Source: Methylobacterium sp. B4 (GTDB lineage Bacteria > Pseudomonadota > Alphaproteobacteria > Rhizobiales > Beijerinckiaceae). From it: a stretch of DNA of 64,000 nucleotides. Position 1 is the stretch's first letter. Each line of letters begins with the position of its first letter. The notes below the pieces were generated by a model that worked only from the letters and a program-made list of their open reading frames with translations, was not told the DNA's origin and ran no database searches. The translations under genes were made by a program, and so were the position numbers. The DNA is taken from NCBI RefSeq assembly GCF_003201865.1, contig NZ_QJJJ01000001.1, forward strand, positions 1-64,000, given 5' to 3'. Of this stretch, positions 8,542-22,374 are shown piece by piece.

Positions 8542-9201
8542 TCAGCCCTCCGCGGAGGAAGGTCCGGGCGGGGCGGGCACGATCCCGGCCCCGACGGCGA
8601 TCCAAACCAGATGGGCGTCCGTGCGGGCGCCGAGCTTGCCCCGGATCAGCGAGAGATTGTTCTGGACCGTCTTGAGACTGAGGCACAGCGCCTCGGCGAT
8701 GGCCGGCGCCGTCGCGCCCGCCGCCGTCAGACCGAGGATCTCGACCTCGCGCGGGCTGAGATCGTCGAGGGCGGTCCGTCCGCCGGCCACCTCGTCCCGC
8801 GCGATCGCGAGAGCGATGTCGGGGCTCATGGCGCGCTCGCCGCGCAGGACGCCCGCCACGGCCGTCAGCAACTCCCGCGGCGGGCTCGCCTTGCTGACAT
8901 AGCCACCGGCGCCCGCGGCGAAGGCCTGGCGCGCGACCGCGGCACCGCTGCGCATGCTGAAGACGAGGATACGGGCCGCGCCGTCCCATTGCCGGATGTG
9001 CCGGATCGCCTCGATGCCGCTCGGGCCCGGCAGCGACAGGTCGAGGATGACGAGGTCCGGTGCCCGCGCCTTGTAGAGGCGGTAGGCCTCCGCCGCGGTC
9101 TCGGCCTCCGCCACGACGGTGAAGCCCGGCTGGCGTTCGAGCAGGCGGCGATAGCCCTCGCGCACCACGGGATGGTCGTCGACGAGGAGGATCGCCGGCA
9201 T
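8542..9201 (-). CDS. LuxR/NarL-family response regulator
   Basis: A 219-residue two-component regulator. The receiver domain (1-120) has Asp8-Asp9 and phospho-acceptor Asp54 (VILDLSLPG), Ser82 and Lys104. The C-terminal GerE helix-turn-helix (about 145-205) contains LSPREVEILGLTAAGATAPAIAEALCLSLKTV in its first two helices. It should bind DNA when phosphorylated by the histidine kinase encoded 8 bases upstream in the same operon. KTVQNNLSLIRGKLG follows the usual recognition helix. The final 20 residues are unusually Pro/Gly-rich. Target genes are unknown; the nearest candidate is the divergent exported metallo-beta-lactamase-fold gene. Confidence 0.92.
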   Translation of the reverse strand: MPAILLVDDHPVVREGYRRLLERQPGFTVVAEAETAAEAYRLYKARAPDLVILDLSLPGPSGIEAIRHIRQWDGAARILVFSMRSGAAVARQAFAAGAGGYVSKASPPRELLTAVAGVLRGERAMSPDIALAIARDEVAGGRTALDDLSPREVEILGLTAAGATAPAIAEALCLSLKTVQNNLSLIRGKLGARTDAHLVWIAVGAGIVPAPPGPSSAEG

Positions 9202-9209
9202 CGCGCGCC

Positions 9210-10562
9210 TCAGCCCGGGATCGGAACGGTGGCGCAGGCGCGGATGCCGCTGCCGTTCCCGGTGAGCGACAGCCGACCGCCGAGAGCGGCGAGGCGCGCC
9301 CGGATTCCGGCAAGGCCGCGGCCGCAGGCGTGACCGGAAGCCCCGCCCGTGCTTGCGACGTCGCCCCCGCCGTCGTCGTCCACGGTCAGGCTGACGGCCC
9401 GCCCCCCTGGTTCGGCTCCCTGCAGCCGCAGGAAGACCCGGCTCGGCCGCCCGTGCCGAAGGGCGTTGGTCAGGAGTTCCTGCGCGATCCGGTAGAGGCT
9501 CGCCGAAGCTTGCGCCGACAGGCCCGCGCAATCGCCCGCCACGTCGAGATGCAGGCTCGGCCCGGCGCGCAGGCGCGCCTGCCAATCCAGGACGAGCCCG
9601 CGGAGCCCTTCACTCAACCCGATCCCGGCCAGATCGGGCAGTTCGAGCCGGGCCAGTGCGCCGCGCAGGCTCTCGCGCATGGAGCCGAGGATCGCCTCGA
9701 TGCCGACGGCGTCGGCGCGCAGATCCTCGCGATCCGCCGGGGCACCCGCCTCGATGGCGGCGGCAAGCGCGCCTGCCGCGGCGAGGCACTGGCCGAACGC
9801 GTCGTGCAGGTCGCGGGCGAGGCTCTGCCGCTCCTCCTCCTGCACCTGGACCAGCCGCTGCAGCAGTTCCGCGCGCTCGCCCTCGGTGCGGGCCAGGCGC
9901 TCCCCGAGGGCGTTGAAGGCGGTGGCGATCCGGTCGAATTCCACCGCTCCGAAGCGCGGCAGGGCCGGAGGGGAGCGACCGGCCTCGATTCCGTCGAGGC
10001 CCTGCACGATCCGTCCCGCCGGCGCGACGAGGCGGGCGGCGCAGAGCCAGCCGAGGATCGCCGTGGTTCCGGCCAGCGACAGGGCGAGACCGCTCGCGAA
10101 CCGGACCTGCCGCCATGCGCGGCCCGCGGCGGCGACGGGATCGGGCCAAGCCGCGACCTGGCCGAGGGATCGACCACGATAGACGATCTCCCGGATCACC
10201 GGTGCCGTGCCTGCCTCCGCCGACAGGGCGCCCGCGAGCCAGGCGGGGGCCGAGCCGAGCCCGTCCCAATCCCCGCAGAGCCGGCGCGGGGCCTCGGCGC
10301 CGAGGCGGATCTCCGCGCAGATGCCCGGTAGGATCATCAGGACGGTCGGCTCGGCCTGCGGCTCGCTGATCGGCAGGGCGGCCGGACCGACGCTGCCGAG
10401 TCCCGGTTGCCGGGCCAGCTGCGCCGCGATCCGCCCGGCCGACACCGCGGCTTCCTCGCGCAGGCCCGTGCGCGCCTCCCACAGGGTCCAGGCGACGGCG
10501 CCCGCCAGACAGAGCAGCGTGACGATCGAAAGACGCAGGGCGAGATGCGCGGGCAGGCTCAT
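9210..10562 (-). CDS. Membrane sensor histidine kinase (HisKA_3 type)
   Basis: A 450-residue kinase with two membrane helices (about 10-28 and 155-176) enclosing a periplasmic sensor domain of about 125 residues that I do not recognise. A HAMP-like linker (177-230) follows, then a HisKA_3 dimerisation helix with phospho-acceptor His253 (ARDLHDAFGQ) and an HATPase_c domain with N-box QELLTNALRHG and G-box GRGLAGIRARLAALGG. This is the NarX/UhpB/DegS-like class that pairs with LuxR regulators, matching the gene downstream. The periplasmic domain holds two cysteines (Cys82 and Cys96) that could form a redox or disulfide element. The ATG at 10562 is favoured; an upstream start would add 22 residues. 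Confidence 0.9.
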   Translation of the reverse strand: MSLPAHLALRLSIVTLLCLAGAVAWTLWEARTGLREEAAVSAGRIAAQLARQPGLGSVGPAALPISEPQAEPTVLMILPGICAEIRLGAEAPRRLCGDWDGLGSAPAWLAGALSAEAGTAPVIREIVYRGRSLGQVAAWPDPVAAAGRAWRQVRFASGLALSLAGTTAILGWLCAARLVAPAGRIVQGLDGIEAGRSPPALPRFGAVEFDRIATAFNALGERLARTEGERAELLQRLVQVQEEERQSLARDLHDAFGQCLAAAGALAAAIEAGAPADREDLRADAVGIEAILGSMRESLRGALARLELPDLAGIGLSEGLRGLVLDWQARLRAGPSLHLDVAGDCAGLSAQASASLYRIAQELLTNALRHGRPSRVFLRLQGAEPGGRAVSLTVDDDGGGDVASTGGASGHACGRGLAGIRARLAALGGRLSLTGNGSGIRACATVPIPG

Positions 10563-10739
10563 CGGGGCAACCGGGCAAGGAAGGATCAGCGAGTGGGAAC
10601 CGGCAGCCGGCCGGGGCGCAAGGGGCACGACGCCTCATCGGGAAAAATGCCCGATCGTCGGCGGGTGTCCTTCCCTGGGCGGCGGCGCACCGGCTCGCCA
10701 GGATCGGCCCTCTTTCCTCTCAAGCCGGACCCAGAGGCG

Positions 10740-11684
10740 ATGCCCTTCCTGCCTTCCCGCCGAACCGTGCTCGCCGCGGGTGCCTGCCTGCCGCTCCTTC
10801 GCGCGGCCGACGCGAGGGCGGACGTGCCCGCCGCCTACCGCGTCGGCGCCTTTACCGTGACGCCACTGCACGACGGGCTCTTCCCGCTCCAGCCCAGCAT
10901 GATTCCGGCCGCCGACGGCGAGGCCGGGCGCGCCCTGCTCGCGCGGGCCGGCCTGCCGCCGGGCGGTCCTTCGCCGGAGCCGGTCAACGCCTTCCTGATC
11001 CGGCGCGGCGATCGTCTCGGCCTGCTCGATGCGGGGTGCGGAACGGTGTTCGGACCGGGATTCGACGGGGTGAGCGCGGCGCTCGCGGCGCAGGGCGTGC
11101 GGCCGGATCGGATCGAGACGGTGTGGCTCACCCATCTCCACGCGGACCATGCGGGCGGCCTGCTCACGCCCGAGGGGCGCGCCCGCTTCCGTAACGCGGA
11201 GCTGGTGCTGCAGGAGCGCGAGGCCGCCTACTGGTCGGATGCGGCTGCCCGCGCCCGGGCGCCGGCCACGATGGCCCTGTTCTTCGACACGGCGCAGGCG
11301 GTGCTGGGGGCCTATGCCGGCCGGATACGCCGGGTCTCCGGGGAGGTCGGGCTCGCGCCCGGTCTCTCCTTCCTGCCGCTGCCGGGGCACACGCCCGGCC
11401 ATGCCGGGGTGCTGGTCGAGGACGGGTCGGCGCGGCTGCTGATCTGGGGCGACATCGTCCATTCCCGCATCCTGCAGATGCCGCATCCGGACTGGACCGT
11501 GATCTGGGATGCCGACCCGGCGCAGGCGATCGCCACCCGCCGACGCATCCTCGACCGTGCCGCCAGCGAGGGGCTGGACGTCGCCGGGATGCATCTCGCG
11601 ACCCGGGGCCGGATCGGACGCGACGGATCGGCCTACCTGTGGGAGGCCCGGGACGACGAGGGCTCCGGGGGCGTGCCCCGCTGA
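10740..11684 (+). CDS. Exported metallo-beta-lactamase-fold hydrolase
   Basis: A 314-residue MBL-fold protein. The zinc motif HLHADH is at 132-137 (THLHADHAGG), with a further His in GHTPGHAGV and an Asp in IWGDIVHS. The N-terminus (SRRTVLAAGACLPLLRAADARA) is a twin-arginine-like signal peptide, so the folded, metal-loaded enzyme is probably sent to the periplasm. The closest recognisable group is the AHL-lactonase/quinolone-degrading-like MBL set, but lactonase activity cannot be concluded. It is divergent from the histidine kinase and could be a target of that system. A strong hairpin follows the stop. Confidence 0.85.
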   Translation: MPFLPSRRTVLAAGACLPLLRAADARADVPAAYRVGAFTVTPLHDGLFPLQPSMIPAADGEAGRALLARAGLPPGGPSPEPVNAFLIRRGDRLGLLDAGCGTVFGPGFDGVSAALAAQGVRPDRIETVWLTHLHADHAGGLLTPEGRARFRNAELVLQEREAAYWSDAAARARAPATMALFFDTAQAVLGAYAGRIRRVSGEVGLAPGLSFLPLPGHTPGHAGVLVEDGSARLLIWGDIVHSRILQMPHPDWTVIWDADPAQAIATRRRILDRAASEGLDVAGMHLATRGRIGRDGSAYLWEARDDEGSGGVPR

Positions 11685-11702
11685 AGCCCCTTGGGGTCAT
11701 CG

Positions 11703-11732
11703 AAAAGGGCCACTGCCTCACGGCAATGGCCC
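11703..11732 (-). terminator. Terminator behind gltD (probably bidirectional)
   Basis: An 11-bp stem with one mismatch (GGGCCACTGCC pairing with GGCAATGGCCC) and a TCAC loop lies between the convergent MBL-fold and gltD genes. On the minus strand it is followed by TTTT; on the plus strand by CTGTTTC. Confidence 0.75.
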
Positions 11733-11756
11733 CTGTTTCGCTCGACCTGAAACGGC

Positions 11757-13190
<1,434 letters not shown>

Positions 13191-13258
13191 CGATCAGTCC
13201 AATCGCGCCGCTTTGCCTGTGGCGAGGAACATCCGGTTCACTCGGATGAATCGGTCGA

Positions 13259-13660
13259 TCACGGCCGAAGCCAATTCTCGATCGTCAATCCGGTGATCCG
13301 TTCGAACTCCCTCGTGTTGTCCGTTACCAGAACGCTGCTATCGGCCAGCGCCTGGGCCCCGATGAGCAGGTCGTTTCCACCGATCGGCGTCCCGGCCCGC
13401 TCCAGCCCGAGACGCAATTCCGCGTAAGTCCAATCGGCGGGCTCGTTCCATCCGGCGATCCGGATCGATCCGAGCACGGCCTCGACCTGCCGCGACAGCC
13501 GATCCGACCCTTTCCGCGCCGCGCCGTAGCGAAGTTCCGCCGCGACGATGACGCTCGTATAAACCTGCGCCTCGCCAGCCTGTCGAATCCGCTCCGCGAC
13601 CGGCCCCCGCGGGGCGCGCACCAGCGCCGAGAGGATGTTGGTATCGAGCAGATACGGCAT
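13259..13660 (-). CDS. vapC: VapC-type PIN-domain toxin
   Basis: A 133-residue PIN-domain ribonuclease with the acidic metal-binding residues Asp6 (LLDTNIL), Glu42 (VAAELRYG), Asp97 (IGGNDLLIGA) and Asp114 (VTDNTREF). VapC toxins cut specific RNAs, often the initiator tRNA or the sarcin-ricin loop, and are held inactive by VapB. The start codon directly follows the vapB stop with no spacer, the usual arrangement for this pair. All catalytic positions are intact, so the toxin is predicted to be active. The position between gltB and gltD is unusual. Confidence 0.93.
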   Translation of the reverse strand: MPYLLDTNILSALVRAPRGPVAERIRQAGEAQVYTSVIVAAELRYGAARKGSDRLSRQVEAVLGSIRIAGWNEPADWTYAELRLGLERAGTPIGGNDLLIGAQALADSSVLVTDNTREFERITGLTIENWLRP

Positions 13661-13897
13661 TCAAAGCGAGACTTCGCCCGGCGCCGCGTCTTCGATCTCC
13701 GGCCAGTCCTCGTCGAGGTCGTCGAGACCGGAGAGGACGGACAAGAGCGAGGATCGGGTCACCGGCTCGACGACGAGTCGTCCGTCCTTCGCCGTCAGGA
13801 TGGCCTCGTCCCCGCACAGCATGAAGCCGGGCGGGATGTCGAGCCTCTGTCCGTCCGGCGTCCGGACGAGGCGGACGCGCGCCGTCTGCTCGCCCAT
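13661..13897 (-). CDS. vapB: VapB-type antitoxin (AbrB-like)
   Basis: A 78-residue protein. Its N-terminal half (RVRLVRTPDGQRLDIPPGF through GRLVVEPV) resembles the SpoVT/AbrB swapped-hairpin DNA-binding fold of VagC/VapB antitoxins. The acidic C-terminal tail (LDDLDEDWPEIEDAAPGE) is the expected toxin-neutralising segment. It should bind VapC and repress its own promoter. The start lies only 7 bases after the gltB stop, so its ribosome site must be inside the gltB 3' end and it is probably co-transcribed with gltB. Whether a separate vapBC promoter exists within gltB cannot be judged by eye. Confidence 0.88.
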   Translation of the reverse strand: MGEQTARVRLVRTPDGQRLDIPPGFMLCGDEAILTAKDGRLVVEPVTRSSLLSVLSGLDDLDEDWPEIEDAAPGEVSL

Positions 13898-13904
13898 CGT
13901 GCCT

Positions 13905-18623
<4,719 letters not shown>

Positions 18624-18702
18624 CGTCCGCACATCTCCGACCCTGCCCGCATGCGAGCATGTTTCGTGCCCGTGCACCATCGGTGCCCGGGCCGCCGCCT
18701 TC

Positions 18703-18708
18703 ATTATA
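18703..18708 (-). promoter_or_regulatory. Possible -10 element of the gltB promoter
   Basis: The minus strand reads TATAAT at 18708-18703, 80 bases before the chosen gltB start. A perfect -10 hexamer is uncommon in sequence of this GC content. No good TTGAC-type -35 lies at the expected distance, so the call is tentative. Confidence 0.35.
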
Positions 18709-18896
18709 CCGAGTCGGGTCTCGTCGGGGTCTTCCTGCCGGAATTGCCCGCAAACCCGCGGGCTGAAACCCCGGCCTGCTCAGCCGGCGCTCGCCCGGAT
18801 CACCTTGACGGTCACCGGTTTGTCAGCTCGTTTGGACGTCACGTCGACCACGTGATGGATCCCCAAAGCTGGCCCGATGGCCAAGCGCGACAAATG

Positions 18897-18913
18897 GGAC
18901 AGTCTTACTGTCC
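18897..18913. promoter_or_regulatory. Perfect palindrome, possible operator in the gltB upstream region
   Basis: GGACAGT-CTT-ACTGTCC is a perfect 7-bp inverted repeat with a 3-base centre, the geometry of a dimeric helix-turn-helix repressor site. It lies about 275 bases before gltB and about 310 bases before the divergent exported-protein gene. The roughly 600-base stretch 18624-19221 has no convincing protein-coding gene; besides this site it holds the TATAAT at 18703 and the hairpin at 18953. Confidence 0.4.
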
Positions 18914-18952
18914 TATAGGGCGACGTTGCCAGATTTCATTCATTCCAGCAAG

Positions 18953-18981
18953 AGGCCGGCTAGCCCCGGCTCCGGCCTTTT
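18953..18981 (+). terminator. Hairpin followed by TTTT in the gltB upstream region
   Basis: A 7-bp perfect stem (AGGCCGG/CCGGCCT) with a 12-base GC-rich loop is followed directly by TTTT on the plus strand. No plus-strand protein gene precedes it, so it may end a short untranslated RNA starting near the palindrome at 18897-18913. Confidence 0.45.
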
Positions 18982-19221
18982 GAGCATGGCTGAAATCCGC
19001 TCGGCGCGCGACCTGCCTGGATCCGGGATCGTGGCCCCGCCCGCCATCAGCCGCGTCGGCCGGACCGGGGATTCGTATTGTCGCCCCAATCACCCGTTTA
19101 GAAACTCTTGCCGACACGGGGGAATGCGGGGAACGCTCCGACCGTGACGCCGGGGGACCTCGCGGTCAACAGCGGGCCCCCGGAGCCCATTTTTGCCAAG
19201 CACTTGCTGCGAGAGGTCCGT

Positions 19222-20280
19222 ATGGCTTCGAGCCGTCATGCCCTGGGTCGGATCGCGCGCGCGTCGCTGCGTCGCGGCCTCGGTCTCGGCCTTTCGGTCG
19301 CGCTCCTGATCGGCGCCGGCCCACAGGGCGCTGCCGCGCAAGGGTTCTATCGCGAGGTCTACGGCCCGCCCCGCGGCGCCTATCTCAACGATGACGACGG
19401 CCTCCTCCCGCCGCGGGAGATCGTTGAGGGGCTGCACGAGCGCGGCTTCTCCGAGGTGGGCCGCCCCCGCTTCGACGGCCGCGCCTACCGCGTCGAGGCG
19501 ACGAGCCCGCGCGGCATGCGGGTGCGGCTCGTGGTCGATGCCCGCGAGGGGGACGTGCTCGGGCGCGAACCGCTCGGCGTCTACTACCCGTCCGACCGGG
19601 TGCGGCCGGCGGCGCCGGGCTACGGCTGGACCGAGGAGGACATGCGCCCCCGCCGCCAGCGCGAAGCCGAGCGCATCGTGCCTCCCGCCGACATTCCCTC
19701 CGTTCCGGGGCTTCGCAACGCGCCGCTCGGCCCCGAGCGCGAGGCGCCCCGCCCCCTGCGGGCCGAGCGCGTTGCACCGGCCGTGCGGCCCGAGGCCAAT
19801 CCCCTCGGCGTCAATCCCGACGCGGCGACCGCCCGTCCCGAGGCGCCGCGCCGCGCCGCCCGCTCCGCGCCGGCCGCCTTGCCCGCCTCCGAGAAGGCGA
19901 AGCCGGCCCAGGCACGCATCACCCCGCCGGCTCCCGAGCCGACCCTGCGTTCGGGGCAGGCGGCGCCGCCCGAGATCATGCCGGCCGCCCGCCACGAGCC
20001 TGCGAAGGAGGCGAAGGCGGCCGAGCCGCCGGCAGACCCGTCCAAGCTCGACGCCGCCCCGGCGCCTGTCAGGGAGTCGCCTAAGCTTCCTTCCAGGGAG
20101 TCCGGCAAGGAGCCCGCCAAGGAACCGGTCAAGGAGCCCGCGAAGACGGCCGACTCGGCCCCTGCGCCGGCCAAGCCCGGCTGGCAGGACCCGCCCGCCG
20201 ACGGTTCCCGCAAGAACGTGCGGGTGATCGGCGGGGCGACGGTGGTGCCCGGCGGCAGCGGCGAGGCCGCCGGCAACTGA
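19222..20280 (+). CDS. Exported PepSY-like protein with Pro/Ala/Lys-rich tail (hypothetical)
   Basis: A 352-residue protein starting at ATG 19222, with an AGAGG ribosome site about 7 bases upstream. A signal peptide ends near AAAQ (about residue 40). Residues about 55-120 (LPPREIVEGLHERGF through REGDVL) have the pattern of a PepSY-like fold, a small domain often found in exported inhibitory or metal-related proteins. The rest is low-complexity, rich in Pro, Ala, Glu and Lys, with a KEPAKEPVKEPAK repeat near residues 298-310 that recalls envelope-spanning linkers. The function is unknown. It is convergent with fdhD. No partner is evident, and the tail probably evolves quickly. Confidence 0.7.
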   Translation: MASSRHALGRIARASLRRGLGLGLSVALLIGAGPQGAAAQGFYREVYGPPRGAYLNDDDGLLPPREIVEGLHERGFSEVGRPRFDGRAYRVEATSPRGMRVRLVVDAREGDVLGREPLGVYYPSDRVRPAAPGYGWTEEDMRPRRQREAERIVPPADIPSVPGLRNAPLGPEREAPRPLRAERVAPAVRPEANPLGVNPDAATARPEAPRRAARSAPAALPASEKAKPAQARITPPAPEPTLRSGQAAPPEIMPAARHEPAKEAKAAEPPADPSKLDAAPAPVRESPKLPSRESGKEPAKEPVKEPAKTADSAPAPAKPGWQDPPADGSRKNVRVIGGATVVPGGSGEAAGN

Positions 20281-20314
20281 CAGCGGGCTCGTCCCTCGTC
20301 GCCCGCCTCTTCGT

Positions 20315-21148
20315 TCACCCCTCGCCCGCCAGCAGCAGCCGTTCGCGCCCGGAAAAGACCGTGAGCGTGTCGGAGCGGGCGATGGCGCAGAGCGTGAGGT
20401 CGTGGCAGCGCGCCCGCTCGATGGCGAGCGAGGTCGGGGCGGAAATCGCCACCAGCACCGAGGCGCCGAGGGTGGCGGCCTTCTCCGCCATCTCGAAGGA
20501 GCAGCGGCTGGTGATGACGAGGAAACCCTCGTCCGGCCGCACGCCCTCCCGCAGCAGCGCGCCGATGCATTTGTCGAGCGCGTTGTGGCGGCCGACATCC
20601 TCGCGCACGGCCGTCAGCGTCCCGTCGAGCCGCGCCCAGGCGGCCGCGTGCACCGCGCGGGTCTCGCGGTTGAGCCGCTGGCGATCGGACAGGGCGGTCA
20701 GCGCCGCCTGGATCGCCGCCAGCCTGACCTGCGGGCCTCTTCGCGGCGCGTCGCCCGCGCGGGTCTTGGCGGTCGGCAGTGCGGCGAGGTCGTCGATGCC
20801 GCAGACCCCGCATCCCGTGCGTCCGCTGATCGCGCGCTTGCGGGCGAGATGCTCGCGCAGCCGCCCCGGCGCGAGATCGACCAGCAGCCGCAGGCCTCCC
20901 TCGCCGGGCTCGACCGAGACGCCGCGGATCTCGTCGGGCGTCTCGATCACCCCCTCGGTCAGGCTGAAGCCGTAGGCGAAATCCTCGAGGTCGGCCGGCG
21001 TGGTCATCATCACCGCGTAGGGCACGCTGCCGTAGACGACGTTGACCGGCATCTCGACGGCCAGCGCGCGGGAATCGGGTTGCGCCTCGCTCGCCTCGTA
21101 GGCGACGACGAGGGTGCCGACCCGGATCGAAGTGGCGGGTTCGCTCAT
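20315..21148 (-). CDS. fdhD: Formate dehydrogenase sulfurtransferase / accessory protein FdhD
   Basis: A 277-residue FdhD. It moves sulfur from the IscS cysteine desulfurase to the molybdenum cofactor of formate dehydrogenases, and it binds the cofactor itself. The conserved CxxC loop GRTGCGVCG, EDVGRHNALDK and VTSRCSFEM-like ITSRCSFEM segments are present. The ATG at 21148 has an AAGGA site 10 bases upstream; an alternative start at 21193 would add 15 residues. In a methylotroph, formate oxidation is the last energy-yielding step of C1 metabolism, so this gene would be important, though no fdh structural genes are in the window. Confidence 0.92.
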   Translation of the reverse strand: MSEPATSIRVGTLVVAYEASEAQPDSRALAVEMPVNVVYGSVPYAVMMTTPADLEDFAYGFSLTEGVIETPDEIRGVSVEPGEGGLRLLVDLAPGRLREHLARKRAISGRTGCGVCGIDDLAALPTAKTRAGDAPRRGPQVRLAAIQAALTALSDRQRLNRETRAVHAAAWARLDGTLTAVREDVGRHNALDKCIGALLREGVRPDEGFLVITSRCSFEMAEKAATLGASVLVAISAPTSLAIERARCHDLTLCAIARSDTLTVFSGRERLLLAGEG

Positions 21149-21451
21149 GCCAAGCTCATCCTTAGGTCTAAGCTCTGGTTCCGCCATCCACATCTCCCGA
21201 CAGTGCTCGGCCCGTGGGAAAGCTCGACCGCATAGCGCCTATGCCGCGTCCAAGCGACGCTTGGCGGCGCTGTTGCGGTTGCGGTTTTACGATCAGTATG
21301 GTTCTACGTCGCGACCGCCCATCCGGCAGCGACACGGTCGAGCCGGGGCCGGCAAGGCCCGCGCGAAGGTCGGGCCGCCCAGGATTTGCGCCGCATGCCG
21401 GCGAATTCAAGGGCAAACAAACCATAGGCACCAGGGGAGCCAAGCGGGGAC

Positions 21452-22291
21452 ATGCGGACGACGCAGGCGCAACATCGGTCATCGTGGGGGATCGCCGCGC
21501 TCGGCGCTCTCTTCGGCTCGTCCTCTTCCGCTCTCGCGGCCGGCATCGGTCAGCCCGAGCCGTGGCAGATGAGCCGCCAGGTCCCGGTCACGGCCGAGGC
21601 CGCCGACCTTCTCAGCTTCGAGCACGGGCTGCACTGGCTGGCGTTCGCCATCTCGGTCTTCGTTCTCGGCCTGATCCTCTACTGCATCTTCAAGTTCAGC
21701 GAGAAGGCGAACCCCACGCCGTCGCGCACCACGCACAACACGATGATCGAGGTGGCCTGGACCATCATCCCGGTCCTGATCCTCGTGGCGGTGGCGATCC
21801 CCTCGTTCCGCACCCTGCGCACCCAGCTGTCCGACCCGAAGGCCGACGTCATGGTCAAGGTGACGGGCCATGCCTGGTACTGGTCCTACGATTACCCGGC
21901 CGAGGGCGATAAGGGCGGCTTCACCTTCGACGCCAACGTCGACGAGGAGCAGCAGCCGAAGCTGCTCGCCACCGACAACGACATGGTCGTGCCGGTCGGC
22001 AAGATCGTGAAGGTGCAGGTCACCTCCGCCGACGTGATCCATTCCTGGGCGATCCCGTCCTTCGGCGGCAAGATCGACGCCATCCCCGGCCGCCTGAATC
22101 AGTGGTGGTTCAAGGCCGACCGCGAGGGCGTCTATTACGGCCAGTGCTCGGAGCTGTGCGGCGCCCGTCACGCCTACATGCCCATCACCGTGCGCGTGGT
22201 CAGCGAGCAGGCCTATGCCGAGTGGCTGACCGAGGCCAAGACCAAGTACGCCGCCATCGACAACGGCGCGCGCCTCGCGGACGCCCGCTGA
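21452..22291 (+). CDS. ctaC: Cytochrome c oxidase subunit II
   Basis: A 279-residue CoxB/CtaC with a signal peptide (cleavage near ALAAG, residues 27-31) and two membrane helices (about 58-80 and 100-121). The periplasmic cupredoxin domain carries the full CuA set: His near SWAIPSFG, Cys232, Glu234, Cys236, His240 and Met243 (GQCSELCGARHAYMP). It accepts electrons from cytochrome c and passes them to heme a in subunit I. It is the first gene of the aa3 oxidase operon, 83 bases ahead of ctaD. The 303-base stretch before it (from 21149) holds the operon promoter region, but no clear promoter or operator could be picked out. Confidence 0.97.
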   Translation: MRTTQAQHRSSWGIAALGALFGSSSSALAAGIGQPEPWQMSRQVPVTAEAADLLSFEHGLHWLAFAISVFVLGLILYCIFKFSEKANPTPSRTTHNTMIEVAWTIIPVLILVAVAIPSFRTLRTQLSDPKADVMVKVTGHAWYWSYDYPAEGDKGGFTFDANVDEEQQPKLLATDNDMVVPVGKIVKVQVTSADVIHSWAIPSFGGKIDAIPGRLNQWWFKADREGVYYGQCSELCGARHAYMPITVRVVSEQAYAEWLTEAKTKYAAIDNGARLADAR

Positions 22292-22374
22292 GATCTCATC
22301 GGGCCGGGGCGTCGTTGTCCCGGCCGGTCCTTCATTCGCCAGAGGCGACAGACATCTGATTAAGGCAAGGATCG

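Noticed and set aside
10740..11684. Calling the exported MBL-fold protein an AHL lactonase
   Set aside because: The HxHxDH fold is shared by many hydrolases, and no LuxI/LuxR quorum genes are nearby; the sequence does not fix the substrate.
18926..19147. Plus-strand frame of 73 codons upstream of the PepSY-like gene
   Set aside because: No ribosome site or conserved pattern, and it crosses the hairpin at 18953-18981.
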